50,361 bases of DNA from an uncultured Eubacteriales bacterium (lineage in GTDB: Bacteria; Bacillota; Clostridia; Christensenellales; Aristaeellaceae): assembly GCA_902774025.1 (NCBI GenBank), contig CACYGY010000011.1, positions 1 to 50,361 on the forward strand, read 5' to 3'. This document shows, piece by piece, positions 1-8,850 of this stretch. The notes beneath the pieces were generated by a model. It searched no databases. It worked only from the letters and a program-made list of their open reading frames with translations, and was not told the DNA's origin. Numbering within the stretch: the stretch's first letter is position 1; the number at the start of each line of letters is the position of its first letter. A program made the position numbers and the translations under genes.

Positions 1-301
1 GAAACAGTAAGTGAGATGACGTCCGAAACAATAAGCGTGACCCCGGTGACACAGTAGTTCCCGAAAGCCGCCGGTACCGGACAAAACACAAAGGATACGG
101 ATGCCCGGCAACAGGGAACTGTCCGGAATACCCTGATGCGGATACATATTCCCCATACCAACAGAACAGATGACAACGATCCGCTTGCCGCAAGACAACA
201 GTCTTTCACGCAGGCGGGTCGTTCGTTACTGTCACGTTTTCGGAAACCGATCGGTCTGCTGAGGTGATTCCATCCCAGTATGGCACGGAAGAGGTGTTAC
301 A
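1..301. other. Upstream stretch without a supported gene
   Basis: No convincing gene is visible. A 43-codon frame from the ATG at 136 to the stop at 265-267 has no ribosome binding site and unremarkable composition. No good -35/-10 pair precedes secY2 within these bases, so the promoter of the accessory Sec operon probably lies further upstream, perhaps ahead of an adhesin gene outside the window. Confidence 0.5.
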
Positions 302-1519
302 GTGAAACAGGAACATTCCCTGCGCCGGAAAGTCCTGCTGAGTGCCGGTATCATCCTGCTGTATATCACCGCCCGCGCACTTCCGATGCCCTGGGTGTAC
401 CGGGAAGCCGCGGAAGAAGCCACGGGCGGCCTGTTCGCATGGATGCGCCTGACGATGGGGACGGATGCGCAGGCAGGTACGTTTCTCGCACTGGGCTTAA
501 CCCCCATGATCAGTGCGTCCATCATCCTGCAGCTTTCCGGCGCGTATGCCGGAAAGAAGAGGCGCCACTGGTCCGCCATGGAACAAAAGAGACGTGTGCG
601 CAGGCTTGCGCTTGGAATCGGTGTCTTGCAGGCGGCGATGATGGTGCCGTCCATGCGGTTCCGGGAAGGTAATCTTTCCCCGTATGCGCTGTATGTGCTG
701 ACTGTTTTTTCCCTGGTGTGCGGCACGTTCCTTGTGATCGCGCTTGCGCAGTGGAACGAGAAGTCGGGGATTGGCGGAACCGCGCCGCTGATCCTCGTGA
801 ACATGACAGGAAACACCGGTCTGCGGATTCTGCATGCGTGCGCGGAAGGGCGGCTTTTGCAGAATCCTTCCCGTGATCTGCCTGTGATCTTCTGTACAGT
901 CTTCATTGTGGCCGTCACGGTGGTTCTGGAAAAGGCTGAAATGCGTCTGCCGGTGCGCCGTGTCATGATCCACAACGCGTTTGCGGGCGACGATTATATT
1001 GCCATCCGCCTCAACCCGGCCGGGACGATGCCCGCGATGTACGCCATGATGCTCTTTTCTCTGCCGCAGCGTCTTGCACAGACTGCGATGCGAGTGTTCC
1101 CGGAGACAAAAACCCTCCCCTTCATTGCGGGCACTCTGAATCTGGATACATATGCCGGCATCGTGCTTTTCATGGTTTTGATGCCGGCGTTGTCCCTCCT
1201 GCTGTCCCGCCTGATGCTGGCACCGGAGCGGATGGCGGAGGACATGCAGAAGGCAGGCGACTATATCGACGCGGTGCGGGCGGGCAGGGACACCGCACGG
1301 TATCTGTCGGTACGGATCCGGGTGCTTTCGCTTGTTTCAGGCACCGTGATGTGCGTCCTGATCTGTGTGCCACAGATTTACAGGCTTTATGCACGTATGG
1401 AGTCGCTGCTTCTGCTCACGCCTGTCAGTGTCATGATGCTCACGGGGATCATCCTGCGCCTGCTGGAAGAGGTGCGGGCGGAGGTATTGCTCGGGGATTA
1501 TGTGCCGTTTCTGCCCTGA
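302..1519 (+). CDS. secY2: Accessory Sec translocon channel SecY2
   Basis: 405-residue polytopic membrane protein and the channel subunit of the accessory Sec translocon. The start is GTG at 302, preceded by GGAAGAGG at about 287-294. The first membrane segment covers roughly residues 10-32. It is followed by a SecY-type second segment (residues ~60-80, LGLTPMISASIILQL), the counterpart of the GxxPYIxASIIxQL region of SecY. A GIGGTAPLI stretch near residue 158 matches the SecY GIGNGISL loop. Length fits SecY2 (about 400) rather than housekeeping SecY (about 430). It is first in a seven-gene run with asp1-3, secA2, gtfA and gtfB, which settles the paralogue assignment. Seen: SecY motifs and operon. 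Known: SecY2 exports glycosylated serine-rich-repeat adhesins. Inferred: the same role here, with the substrate gene outside the window. Confidence 0.92.
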   Translation: MKQEHSLRRKVLLSAGIILLYITARALPMPWVYREAAEEATGGLFAWMRLTMGTDAQAGTFLALGLTPMISASIILQLSGAYAGKKRRHWSAMEQKRRVRRLALGIGVLQAAMMVPSMRFREGNLSPYALYVLTVFSLVCGTFLVIALAQWNEKSGIGGTAPLILVNMTGNTGLRILHACAEGRLLQNPSRDLPVIFCTVFIVAVTVVLEKAEMRLPVRRVMIHNAFAGDDYIAIRLNPAGTMPAMYAMMLFSLPQRLAQTAMRVFPETKTLPFIAGTLNLDTYAGIVLFMVLMPALSLLLSRLMLAPERMAEDMQKAGDYIDAVRAGRDTARYLSVRIRVLSLVSGTVMCVLICVPQIYRLYARMESLLLLTPVSVMMLTGIILRLLEEVRAEVLLGDYVPFLP

Positions 1520-1529
1520 AGGAGATTGT

Positions 1530-3041
1530 ATGTATTATTTCCTGCCCTCGTGGTACCGGGAAACCAGCATGGCGGAACATGAACCGTTCAGTGCCGTGGA
1601 AGAACGCTGGTACCGGAATGTCAGACGCTGCGAGTTTGACGACACCGTTCACCAGGCGCGGATGTTTCTGGCATCCGGCGAATCGCCTGTGCTTTTGTCT
1701 CTTTCCTATGCGCCGACCCTGCGCCATACGCTGCACCGCCTCGGCATCGACCGGATGGAGGTCATTTCCGTTTTTGACAGGATGCAGAACGTGACAGAGA
1801 AAAACGCGGCGGTTTTTTCCTACCGCGATCTGGATTGGCCCGAAGGTATCGGTTTTGAATACACGCCGTTCTGCGTCATCGGTTATCTGAAGGGAAAGCG
1901 TTTTGTGCGCGTGGAATTCGGTGAGGAGGGAAACTTCCTGTTTGCGGATTATTACGCGGGCGTGCCTGCGCGGAGGCACTACCTGGATCCTGCCGGCAGT
2001 CTGCGTTTTTCCCATGCACTGTCATCCGGTGCGGTAACGGTCGCAGAGGGAGCGCGGGATGCTTTTCGTAAGAAAACGTATGCATCGATGGAGGAACTCC
2101 TGAGGGAGATGATCGGGCGGATCATGCAGGAGATGACGGATGAGGATCTGCTTGTCATCGCCTCCGATCACCGTCACAACCATCTGTTCACGGATTATGC
2201 AAAGCATGTGCAGATGGCCTTTTCCTATTACGGGGAGCGCTTTGACCCCGGAAACGAACAGGCACTTGTGAAAGACGCGGCGTGTGCACGTTTTCTGGTG
2301 ACCGACACGGAGGACAACGCAAGGCGCATCCGGACGCTGTGCGGCTACGACAAGCCGGTCTATGACCTGTCGCCCTTTGATACAAGGCTTTCGCTTGGAC
2401 AGAGCCAGCGGGTACGTGAGATGAAGATTCTGCTGGCGATGGAACATCTCGATGAACCACGCCGTTCCAGCGCGCTGAAACAGATTCTGCTGTACATGCA
2501 GGAAAACAGGAACACCCAGCTTCTGCTTCTGGCCAGAAGCGGCGAAACCTATACGGAAGCGACGCTGCAGGCGCTGACAGACGAGGTGATGAACGCAAAT
2601 GGGATCGGGCCGTTTACGATTGCAGGCGCGTCAGCGGAATCGCCATGTATTGCGGAAAACGAGACGGGTGTGGTTACGCCGGATGAAAAACGGCCGCGCG
2701 TGATGATTCGCTTCTATCTGACGGAGCATGACCTGATCCGGATCCTGCACGACGTGCGCCTGATCGTGGACGTATCCGACCAGCCGGATCTCTATCTTCA
2801 GATTGCGGGTATCAGTGCAGGCATTCCGCAGATCAACTCACACTTCACACGCTATGTGGAGCATTTGAGGAACGGCTACATCATCGGGAACATCGCGCAT
2901 CTGTCAGAAGGGCTTTCCTGGTATCTGTCGGATCTGGCGCACTGGAATGAGGCGCTGGTGTACTGCGTGCAGCAGATTGACCGCTTTGCGCACGGATCGA
3001 TCGTTGAGAAATGGAAGGGGATTCTGTCACAGTATGGCTGA
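1530..3041 (+). CDS. asp1: Accessory Sec system protein Asp1
   Basis: 503 residues. The start is placed at the ATG at 1530, 10 bases after the secY2 stop, because AAGGAG (1519-1524) sits at ideal spacing and the product then begins MYYFLPSWYR, the usual Asp1 N-terminus. An in-frame start at 1500 would add ten residues lying inside secY2. Asp1 is a GT-B-fold, non-catalytic partner in the Asp1/2/3 complex that binds SecA2 and the preprotein. The C-terminal part (residues ~415-470, including VSDQPDLYLQIAGISAGIPQ) resembles the nucleotide-sugar-binding half of GT-B enzymes. The gene ends eight bases inside asp2, so the two are probably translationally coupled. Family assignment rests on N-terminus, length and operon position. 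Confidence 0.88.
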   Translation: MYYFLPSWYRETSMAEHEPFSAVEERWYRNVRRCEFDDTVHQARMFLASGESPVLLSLSYAPTLRHTLHRLGIDRMEVISVFDRMQNVTEKNAAVFSYRDLDWPEGIGFEYTPFCVIGYLKGKRFVRVEFGEEGNFLFADYYAGVPARRHYLDPAGSLRFSHALSSGAVTVAEGARDAFRKKTYASMEELLREMIGRIMQEMTDEDLLVIASDHRHNHLFTDYAKHVQMAFSYYGERFDPGNEQALVKDAACARFLVTDTEDNARRIRTLCGYDKPVYDLSPFDTRLSLGQSQRVREMKILLAMEHLDEPRRSSALKQILLYMQENRNTQLLLLARSGETYTEATLQALTDEVMNANGIGPFTIAGASAESPCIAENETGVVTPDEKRPRVMIRFYLTEHDLIRILHDVRLIVDVSDQPDLYLQIAGISAGIPQINSHFTRYVEHLRNGYIIGNIAHLSEGLSWYLSDLAHWNEALVYCVQQIDRFAHGSIVEKWKGILSQYG

Positions 3042-4554
3042 AGTGGTGCGTCTGCTGCAGATCGGAGGCACGAGCCTGGAGGCGCGGTATCCGATTCCCG
3101 AACAGGTGGAGATTGTCCGTCCGGACGGGGATAATCCAGGTGAATTTCTTGCAAGGCACCGCGGCATGCGTTTTGACGCAGCGCTTCTGCTGGAACTTCC
3201 GGTCCCCGGGGATGTTCCGCTTTTATCAGAAGTTCTGCTGCCGTATACTGTTTTTTACACGGAGCAGGGTGCGGAGAACAGGCGAGACATCGCCGATCTT
3301 CTGAAAAGGAAGCAGGCGCAGTATCTGCCGGAAAACGAGATTGCGTGTTTTCTGCAGACGCTGCCGCTGCGGTTCTGGTATGGCCAGTACGGAGATAAAC
3401 TCGGTGTGAACGAGATTGACATAGCGGATACGTTTGCGGGAGACATCCGTTTTGAGGGTCATGTTCGTCTTACGCTTTCGGGTTTTTTCGGAGAAGGGGA
3501 AAAGCAGATTCTTTCATGGCGCGGCCACCGCGTATTGGAGAAAGAGCGGGCACTGGAACTGTGGCCGGAAGTTGAAACGGGAAATGACGTCAGGGCCGCT
3601 CTGTGCGTGAGCCTGTATAGAAGCGCTTCTCCGGATGACATGATCCGGCGGTGGCGCTTTGACCTGGCGGACAGAAAACCGATTGTGCTTCTGCCATCGG
3701 AACGGAGCTATCTCACGTTTTCGCTCCATGCAAAGGGAGAGGGCACGCTGCGCATCGGCATGCTTCATGTCAGACAGTCCCATGTCGGTGCCGGATGCAT
3801 GCTTGCGGGAGGGGAACGTTTTGCAGACGATTCGGGCGACGAGTTTTACAGCTACTTTGATCCCGGCGACTTAATGCCGCCGCTCTGCGTTTATTTTTCC
3901 GGCTACCGCACGGCGGAGGGCTTTGAGGGCTATCCGATGATGAAGGGGCTTCACACGCCGTTTCTTCTGATCGGCGACCCGCGCCTGAGTGGTGGTGCCT
4001 TCTACCTGGGCAGCAGGGCGTTTGAAGACGCGCTGGAAGCACGGATCCGTGATGCGTTGCGTTTCCTTTCTTTTGACCATACGCAGCTTGTTTTATCCGG
4101 TCTTTCCATGGGAACCTATGGTGCTTGCTACTATGCAGCGAGGCTTTTGCCGCGTGATGTCATTGTCGGAAAGCCTTTGCTGAATGCAGGCGACATTGCC
4201 GACAACCTGCGCAGGAGCAGACCGGATGAATTCGAGACCGCGCTGGATGTGCTTTACGCGCATACGGGCGGAAACGGACCGGACGAGGTGAAGTCGCTGA
4301 ATGAGCGGATGTGGAACGCGCTGAAAGGCGCTGATTTTTCCGGCACGCGTTTTGCGATTGCCTATATGCGCCATGACGATTATGATTTGAAGGCTTATGA
4401 CGAACTGATCCGTCAGCTCGGGAAAAAAGGCGTGCGAATTTACGGAAAGGGCATCGACGGCAGGCACAATGATGACAACAAAGCCGTGATAGGATGGTTT
4501 ATCAGACAGTACGTGCGGATTCTGGAACAGGATTTTCAAAGGAGCTTTTGCTGA
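3034..4554 (+). CDS. asp2: Accessory Sec protein Asp2 (adhesin glycan O-acetyltransferase)
   Basis: 506 residues from the ATG at 3034, which overlaps the asp1 stop; a longer frame from 2947 runs inside asp1 and is rejected. The C-terminal half is an alpha/beta-hydrolase domain. The nucleophile elbow GLSMG has its Ser at residue 358, and the presumed catalytic His is residue 478 (GRHND). A HDD cluster around residue 448 could supply the acid. These positions closely match the published Ser/Glu/His triad of streptococcal Asp2, which acetylates GlcNAc on the adhesin during export. The N-terminal half is beta-rich and fits the Asp2 accessory domain. Seen: elbow, His and order. Inferred: active acetyltransferase and a role in the Asp1/2/3 targeting complex. 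It overlaps asp3 in a TGATG junction. Confidence 0.9.
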   Translation: MAEVVRLLQIGGTSLEARYPIPEQVEIVRPDGDNPGEFLARHRGMRFDAALLLELPVPGDVPLLSEVLLPYTVFYTEQGAENRRDIADLLKRKQAQYLPENEIACFLQTLPLRFWYGQYGDKLGVNEIDIADTFAGDIRFEGHVRLTLSGFFGEGEKQILSWRGHRVLEKERALELWPEVETGNDVRAALCVSLYRSASPDDMIRRWRFDLADRKPIVLLPSERSYLTFSLHAKGEGTLRIGMLHVRQSHVGAGCMLAGGERFADDSGDEFYSYFDPGDLMPPLCVYFSGYRTAEGFEGYPMMKGLHTPFLLIGDPRLSGGAFYLGSRAFEDALEARIRDALRFLSFDHTQLVLSGLSMGTYGACYYAARLLPRDVIVGKPLLNAGDIADNLRRSRPDEFETALDVLYAHTGGNGPDEVKSLNERMWNALKGADFSGTRFAIAYMRHDDYDLKAYDELIRQLGKKGVRIYGKGIDGRHNDDNKAVIGWFIRQYVRILEQDFQRSFC

Positions 4555-4994
4555 TGGGACGGACACACCGGATTTTCTGGAACCGATACCAGGGGCAGAC
4601 GTATCTTTACGGGACGGTCCTTGATTTTGCAAAGGACCGGTCCGTCACGGCCCGTGTGCCGATGATGCCCTCCGGCAAGGCGATTTATACGTGGTATTCC
4701 GTGCGCAATTTCCAGCGGGACCGGGAAGAACCCGCGCTGCCGATTTTGACGGAGGGCAGGTGTTACAGGATTACGGCATACCTGGAAAGCGAGCCCGCGG
4801 ACAGCGTACTGCTGCGGATTCGGTTTTACAGCGCCCAGGATACGGAGACGGGGATGTTTCTTGCGGACGGTCTTTCGGATGTGTTTACAGTGCCGCACGG
4901 CACGTTCAGCTATACGCTGGAGCTTGTAAAGAAAGGCTGTGAGACGGTGCGGTTTGATCACGTGCTGATAACGGAGGAAGACAATGGCGGATGA
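4554..4994 (+). CDS. asp3: Accessory Sec system protein Asp3
   Basis: 146 residues from the ATG at 4554, which shares bases with the asp2 stop (TGATG) and has AAAGGAG at 4538-4544. The frame opens at 4494, but those 20 codons lie within asp2. The product begins MGRTHRIFWNRY and contains the Asp3-like YTWYSVRNF and carbohydrate-binding-like beta-rich stretches. Asp3 is a small scaffold that binds Asp1 and Asp2 and helps present the glycosylated preprotein to SecA2. The gene runs 11 bases into secA2. Identity rests mostly on operon position, size and the N-terminal region. Confidence 0.85.
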   Translation: MGRTHRIFWNRYQGQTYLYGTVLDFAKDRSVTARVPMMPSGKAIYTWYSVRNFQRDREEPALPILTEGRCYRITAYLESEPADSVLLRIRFYSAQDTETGMFLADGLSDVFTVPHGTFSYTLELVKKGCETVRFDHVLITEEDNGG

Positions 4995-7335
4995 TTTCAG
5001 GCTTGCACCCCTCAAACGCATACTTGAGAAGGTAAACAGCCTTGCGAAACAGACGCACGCACTCTCCGATGACGCGCTTCGCGCAAAGACCGCGGTGTTC
5101 CGGGAGAGACTGCAAAAAGGAGAAAGTGAAAACGCGCTTCTGCCGGAGGCCTTTGCCGTCGCGCGCGAAGCTGCGGAACGCGTGCTGGGCATGTACCCAT
5201 ACGATGTACAGGTGCTTGGGGCTGTCGCGCTGCACAGGGGAAAAATTGCGGAGATGAAAACGGGGGAGGGGAAGACACTGACCGCCGTGCTGCCGCTCTA
5301 CCTTTCCGCACTTTCGGGGAAGAGCTGCATTCTCGTTACAATGAACGACTACCTTGCGGTCCGTGACGGAAACAATCTTGCGCCCCTCTATGCGTTTCTG
5401 GGACTCCGTGCCGCGGTCGGCGTCCCGGAAAACCCGGCCCAGCGCTTCAGTGCCGCACAGAAGCGGAAAATCTACGCGGCGGATGTCGTATATACCACAA
5501 ACGGAGCGCTGGGCTTTGACTATCTGCTTGAAAACCTCGCGCCATCTGTTGAGGAAACCTATCTGCGTCCATTCCATTACTGTATTATCGATGAGGCTGA
5601 TGCCGTCCTGCTTGACAGTGCGCATATGCCGCTTGTGATTTCCGGTGCGCCGCGTGTCCAGTCCAATCTCTACAGGCAGGCGGATGATTTTGTTTCAACA
5701 CTGAAAAGAGAAAGGGATTACACGGTGGATGATGACAGCGCCTTTCTGACGGAAAAGGGTGTTGCCTATGCTGAAGCGTATTTTTCGGCGGACAACCTGT
5801 TCAATGCGTCCGAGGCGGACCGGATGCGACATATCATGCTGGCTCTGAAGGCACATGCGACGATGGAGCGCGACAGGGACTATATCCGGGACGAAGACGG
5901 CATCCGGCTGCTCGACCGGTCCGGGGGAGGACGGATCCTCGAAAACACGAAGCTGCGCGGCGGCGTACACCAGGCAATCGAGGCCAAGGAACACGTGAAG
6001 ATCACGCAGGAGACGCGGGCGATGGCGTCGATCACCTTCCAGGATTTTTTCCGTCTCTTTCCGCGCGTTGCCGGCATGACAGGGAGCGCCGAACACAACC
6101 GCAGGGAATTCAGGGAAATCTACGGTCTGGATGTACTTCGCATCCCGACAGACAGACCGGTTATCCGCAGGGATTTTCCGGATGTGGTCTGCAGCACGCG
6201 AAGGGACCAGATCACACGGGCGCTTGCGGAGGTACAGGCGCTTTATGAAAACAGACAGCCCGTGCTGATGTTCACCGATTCCATTGCAACCTCGGAGCAG
6301 GTATCTGCCATGCTGCTGCAAAAAGGGATTCCGCACAATGTCCTGAACGCCCACAACACGGCCCGGGAGGCGATGATCATTGCAGAGGCGGGAAAGCCCG
6401 GTGCCGTTACGGTGGCGACAGGCGTTGCGGGACGCGGTACCGATATCCGCCTGCGGGGAGAAGCGAAGGAACGCGGAGGGCTTGCGCTGATCGGCGTCGG
6501 AAGGATGGAAAACCGGAGAATGGAAATGCAGGCGCGCGGCAGAAGCGGCAGACAGGGGGATCCGGGTTTTTCGCGGTTTTACGTATCGCCGGATGACGAG
6601 GTGGTGAAAAAAAACGGCGCGGGCTGGTTTGAACGATACCGGGACGATCCGGAACGCGACCGGTCGCATCTGTCGACCGGAAGGCTTGCGCGTCTGATCG
6701 CCTCTGCGCAGCGTACGAGCGAGGAACATGCACAGGAGCAGCGACAGAGGACGATGCAGTTTGGCAGAAGCATGCGCAGACAGCGGGAGGTGATCTACCG
6801 CATGCGCAGAAGCGTGCTCTCGGGCGATACGGTGTCCGGGGAGCATCTTGCACGGATTGCGGAACAGGTTATCGATGCGTTTCTTGATTCGTCTGACAGA
6901 CTGCCGGACCGGTACGCGCTCAGCCGGTTTATCCTGGATAACATCAGCTACCGGATTGAGGCGCTGCCTGAGGAAGACCTTCTTTCAGGCCGGGATCAGC
7001 AAAAACAGTATCTGATGTCTCTTTTCTCCGATATGCTTGACGCACAGTTCAGGCGGTGCGGTACGGTGAGCGCGTCGGAGACGTTTGTCCGCATGATGAC
7101 GCTCAAGGCGATTGACGAAGCGTGGATTGAACAGGTAGACTATCTTCAGCAGCTTCGGATTGCGATTTCCGGCAGGAGCTTTGCGGGGCACGATCCCATC
7201 CTGGAGTATCACAGGGAGGCGCACCGTTCGTTCCGGAAGATGCAGGATGCCGTGATGCGCGCAATGATACGGAATATTCTGCTGAGTGATATCACGTATC
7301 GGCAGGGTGGGAGCATGCAGGTGGTTCTGCCGTAG
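4984..7335 (+). CDS. secA2: Accessory Sec ATPase SecA2
   Basis: 783-residue SecA-family translocation ATPase, shorter than housekeeping SecA (about 840-900) because it lacks the C-terminal linker and zinc tail. Walker A is MKTGEGKT (residues 91-98) and Walker B is IDEADAVLLD near residue 202. Helicase motifs VATGVAGRGTDIRL and QARGRSGRQGDPG lie near residues 478-530. The preprotein-binding region lies between the two nucleotide-binding folds (residues ~220-370), and the C-terminal helical scaffold follows residue ~560. The start codon lies within the end of asp3. In its operon it powers export of the glycosylated adhesin through SecY2 with Asp1-3. All nucleotide-binding motifs look intact. 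Confidence 0.95.
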   Translation: MADDFRLAPLKRILEKVNSLAKQTHALSDDALRAKTAVFRERLQKGESENALLPEAFAVAREAAERVLGMYPYDVQVLGAVALHRGKIAEMKTGEGKTLTAVLPLYLSALSGKSCILVTMNDYLAVRDGNNLAPLYAFLGLRAAVGVPENPAQRFSAAQKRKIYAADVVYTTNGALGFDYLLENLAPSVEETYLRPFHYCIIDEADAVLLDSAHMPLVISGAPRVQSNLYRQADDFVSTLKRERDYTVDDDSAFLTEKGVAYAEAYFSADNLFNASEADRMRHIMLALKAHATMERDRDYIRDEDGIRLLDRSGGGRILENTKLRGGVHQAIEAKEHVKITQETRAMASITFQDFFRLFPRVAGMTGSAEHNRREFREIYGLDVLRIPTDRPVIRRDFPDVVCSTRRDQITRALAEVQALYENRQPVLMFTDSIATSEQVSAMLLQKGIPHNVLNAHNTAREAMIIAEAGKPGAVTVATGVAGRGTDIRLRGEAKERGGLALIGVGRMENRRMEMQARGRSGRQGDPGFSRFYVSPDDEVVKKNGAGWFERYRDDPERDRSHLSTGRLARLIASAQRTSEEHAQEQRQRTMQFGRSMRRQREVIYRMRRSVLSGDTVSGEHLARIAEQVIDAFLDSSDRLPDRYALSRFILDNISYRIEALPEEDLLSGRDQQKQYLMSLFSDMLDAQFRRCGTVSASETFVRMMTLKAIDEAWIEQVDYLQQLRIAISGRSFAGHDPILEYHREAHRSFRKMQDAVMRAMIRNILLSDITYRQGGSMQVVLP

Positions 7336-7347
7336 GAGGAATGCATA

Positions 7348-8850
7348 ATGGTTTATAACCTGAACAGGGGCATCGGATGGGCGTCAAGCGGTGTCGAATA
7401 TGCCCAGGCGTACCGGGCGGGTATACTGCGTAAGCTTGGCGTGGAATCCCGGTTTGTGTTTACGGACATGATCCTCACCGAAAACATTGAATGCCTCACA
7501 AAAAACATCGGCTTTTCGGACGATGAGATTATCTGGCTGTATACATTCTTCACGGATTTTTCCATCGCACCCTGTACCTATACGCTGGAGCAGCTGGAGG
7601 AGACGTTTGCCAACGGTGTTCCGGAAAAAGAGGTGTCCGGCAGAGCCATCTGTTATCGCTTTCCGGAAGAAAACCTTTATGTAATGGCGTATCTGACAAA
7701 GGATTCCCAAACGTGTATCCAGCATACGGAATATATCTCACGCGGAAACCTTCTGCGGAAGGATTACTACTTTGACAGAAAGGTGTTCTCTGAGTATTTC
7801 GCGCCAAAGGACGGCAGGGGAAAACTGTATATGCGGCGGTTTTTCAACCGCGACGGCAGTGAAGCCTATACCGAGATGACAAGCGGGAAGGAGTCCGTCT
7901 TCCGGATGGGAAGCGATATCATCGGGAGCAAGGAACAGCTCATCAGCCGCATGATACAGGCGTTTGATTTCAAAAAAGGCGATGTTGTGATCATGGACCG
8001 GTCAACCGAGATCGCACACAGCGTGTTCCGACACAAGGGTGGGGCGAAGCTTGCCGTGGTGATTCACGCAGAACATTTCAATGCGGCGATGACGGATGAT
8101 GACAACATTCTTTGGAACAACTATTACGAGTATGAGTTTACGAATGCGGATGACATTGACGTGTTCATCAGTTCGACAGATATTCAGGCCGACATCCTCC
8201 GCCGGCATTTTCTGAAGTATTACGGGAAAAGTCCCAGAATTGTGACGATCCCGGTGGGAAGTCTGGACAGCCTGACTTACCCGCGGGAAGAGAGAAAACC
8301 GTTTTCCATGATCACGGCTTCCCGTCTTGCCTCGGAGAAGCACCTGGAATGGCTTGTCTGTGCAGCCTGTGCCGCCAAAAAGAAGATACCGGAGCTTACG
8401 CTTGACATATATGGGAAAGGCAGCGGGGAAGAGGGGTTGGCGGAGCTGATCGCGAAGAAAAAAGCCTCGGATTATATCCGGCTTTGCGGTCATGTGGATC
8501 TGACCGATGTGTATCCGCACTATGCGGTCTACGCGTCTGCGTCCACCAGCGAGGGTTTCGGACTGTCCCTGATGGAGGCTGTGGGTGCAGGCTGTGCAAT
8601 GATCGGTTTTGATGTCAATTATGGAAACGTGACGTTTATCGGACACCGGGTGAACGGTTACCGGATACCGTACAGGGAAAACGCGGCAAAGGAGGCTGTC
8701 AAGGGGCTTGCGAACGCAATGGTGCGCATGTTCAGGAAGGCGGACATCACACAGTTCTCGGAAGCGTCCTATAAAACAGCATCCCGTTTTCTGACGGACG
8801 AAGTCAGGGACGCGTGGAAAACACTGCTTGAGGAGCTTGTGGGGAAATGA
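7348..8850 (+). CDS. gtfA: Accessory Sec glycosyltransferase GtfA
   Basis: 500 residues, GT-B fold, GT4-type glycosyltransferase. It transfers the first GlcNAc from UDP-GlcNAc to Ser/Thr of the serine-rich-repeat adhesin in the cytoplasm, working as a complex with GtfB. The N-terminus MVYNLNRGIGWASSGVEYAQAYR is typical of GtfA. The retaining GT4 EX7E motif is Glu402-Glu410 in SEGFGLSLME. A nucleotide-binding stretch, SRLASEKHLEWLV, lies near residue 330. The start has AGGAGG immediately after the secA2 stop (7333-7335). Its stop overlaps gtfB by four bases (ATGA). Catalytic residues look intact. Confidence 0.93.
   Translation: MVYNLNRGIGWASSGVEYAQAYRAGILRKLGVESRFVFTDMILTENIECLTKNIGFSDDEIIWLYTFFTDFSIAPCTYTLEQLEETFANGVPEKEVSGRAICYRFPEENLYVMAYLTKDSQTCIQHTEYISRGNLLRKDYYFDRKVFSEYFAPKDGRGKLYMRRFFNRDGSEAYTEMTSGKESVFRMGSDIIGSKEQLISRMIQAFDFKKGDVVIMDRSTEIAHSVFRHKGGAKLAVVIHAEHFNAAMTDDDNILWNNYYEYEFTNADDIDVFISSTDIQADILRRHFLKYYGKSPRIVTIPVGSLDSLTYPREERKPFSMITASRLASEKHLEWLVCAACAAKKKIPELTLDIYGKGSGEEGLAELIAKKKASDYIRLCGHVDLTDVYPHYAVYASASTSEGFGLSLMEAVGAGCAMIGFDVNYGNVTFIGHRVNGYRIPYRENAAKEAVKGLANAMVRMFRKADITQFSEASYKTASRFLTDEVRDAWKTLLEELVGK

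Noticed and set aside
1500..1529. Longer start for asp1
   Set aside because: The ATG at 1530 has the ribosome binding site and gives the family-typical N-terminus.
2947..3033. Longer start for asp2
   Set aside because: Lies wholly inside asp1 in another frame; the ATG at 3034 gives the expected N-terminus and length.
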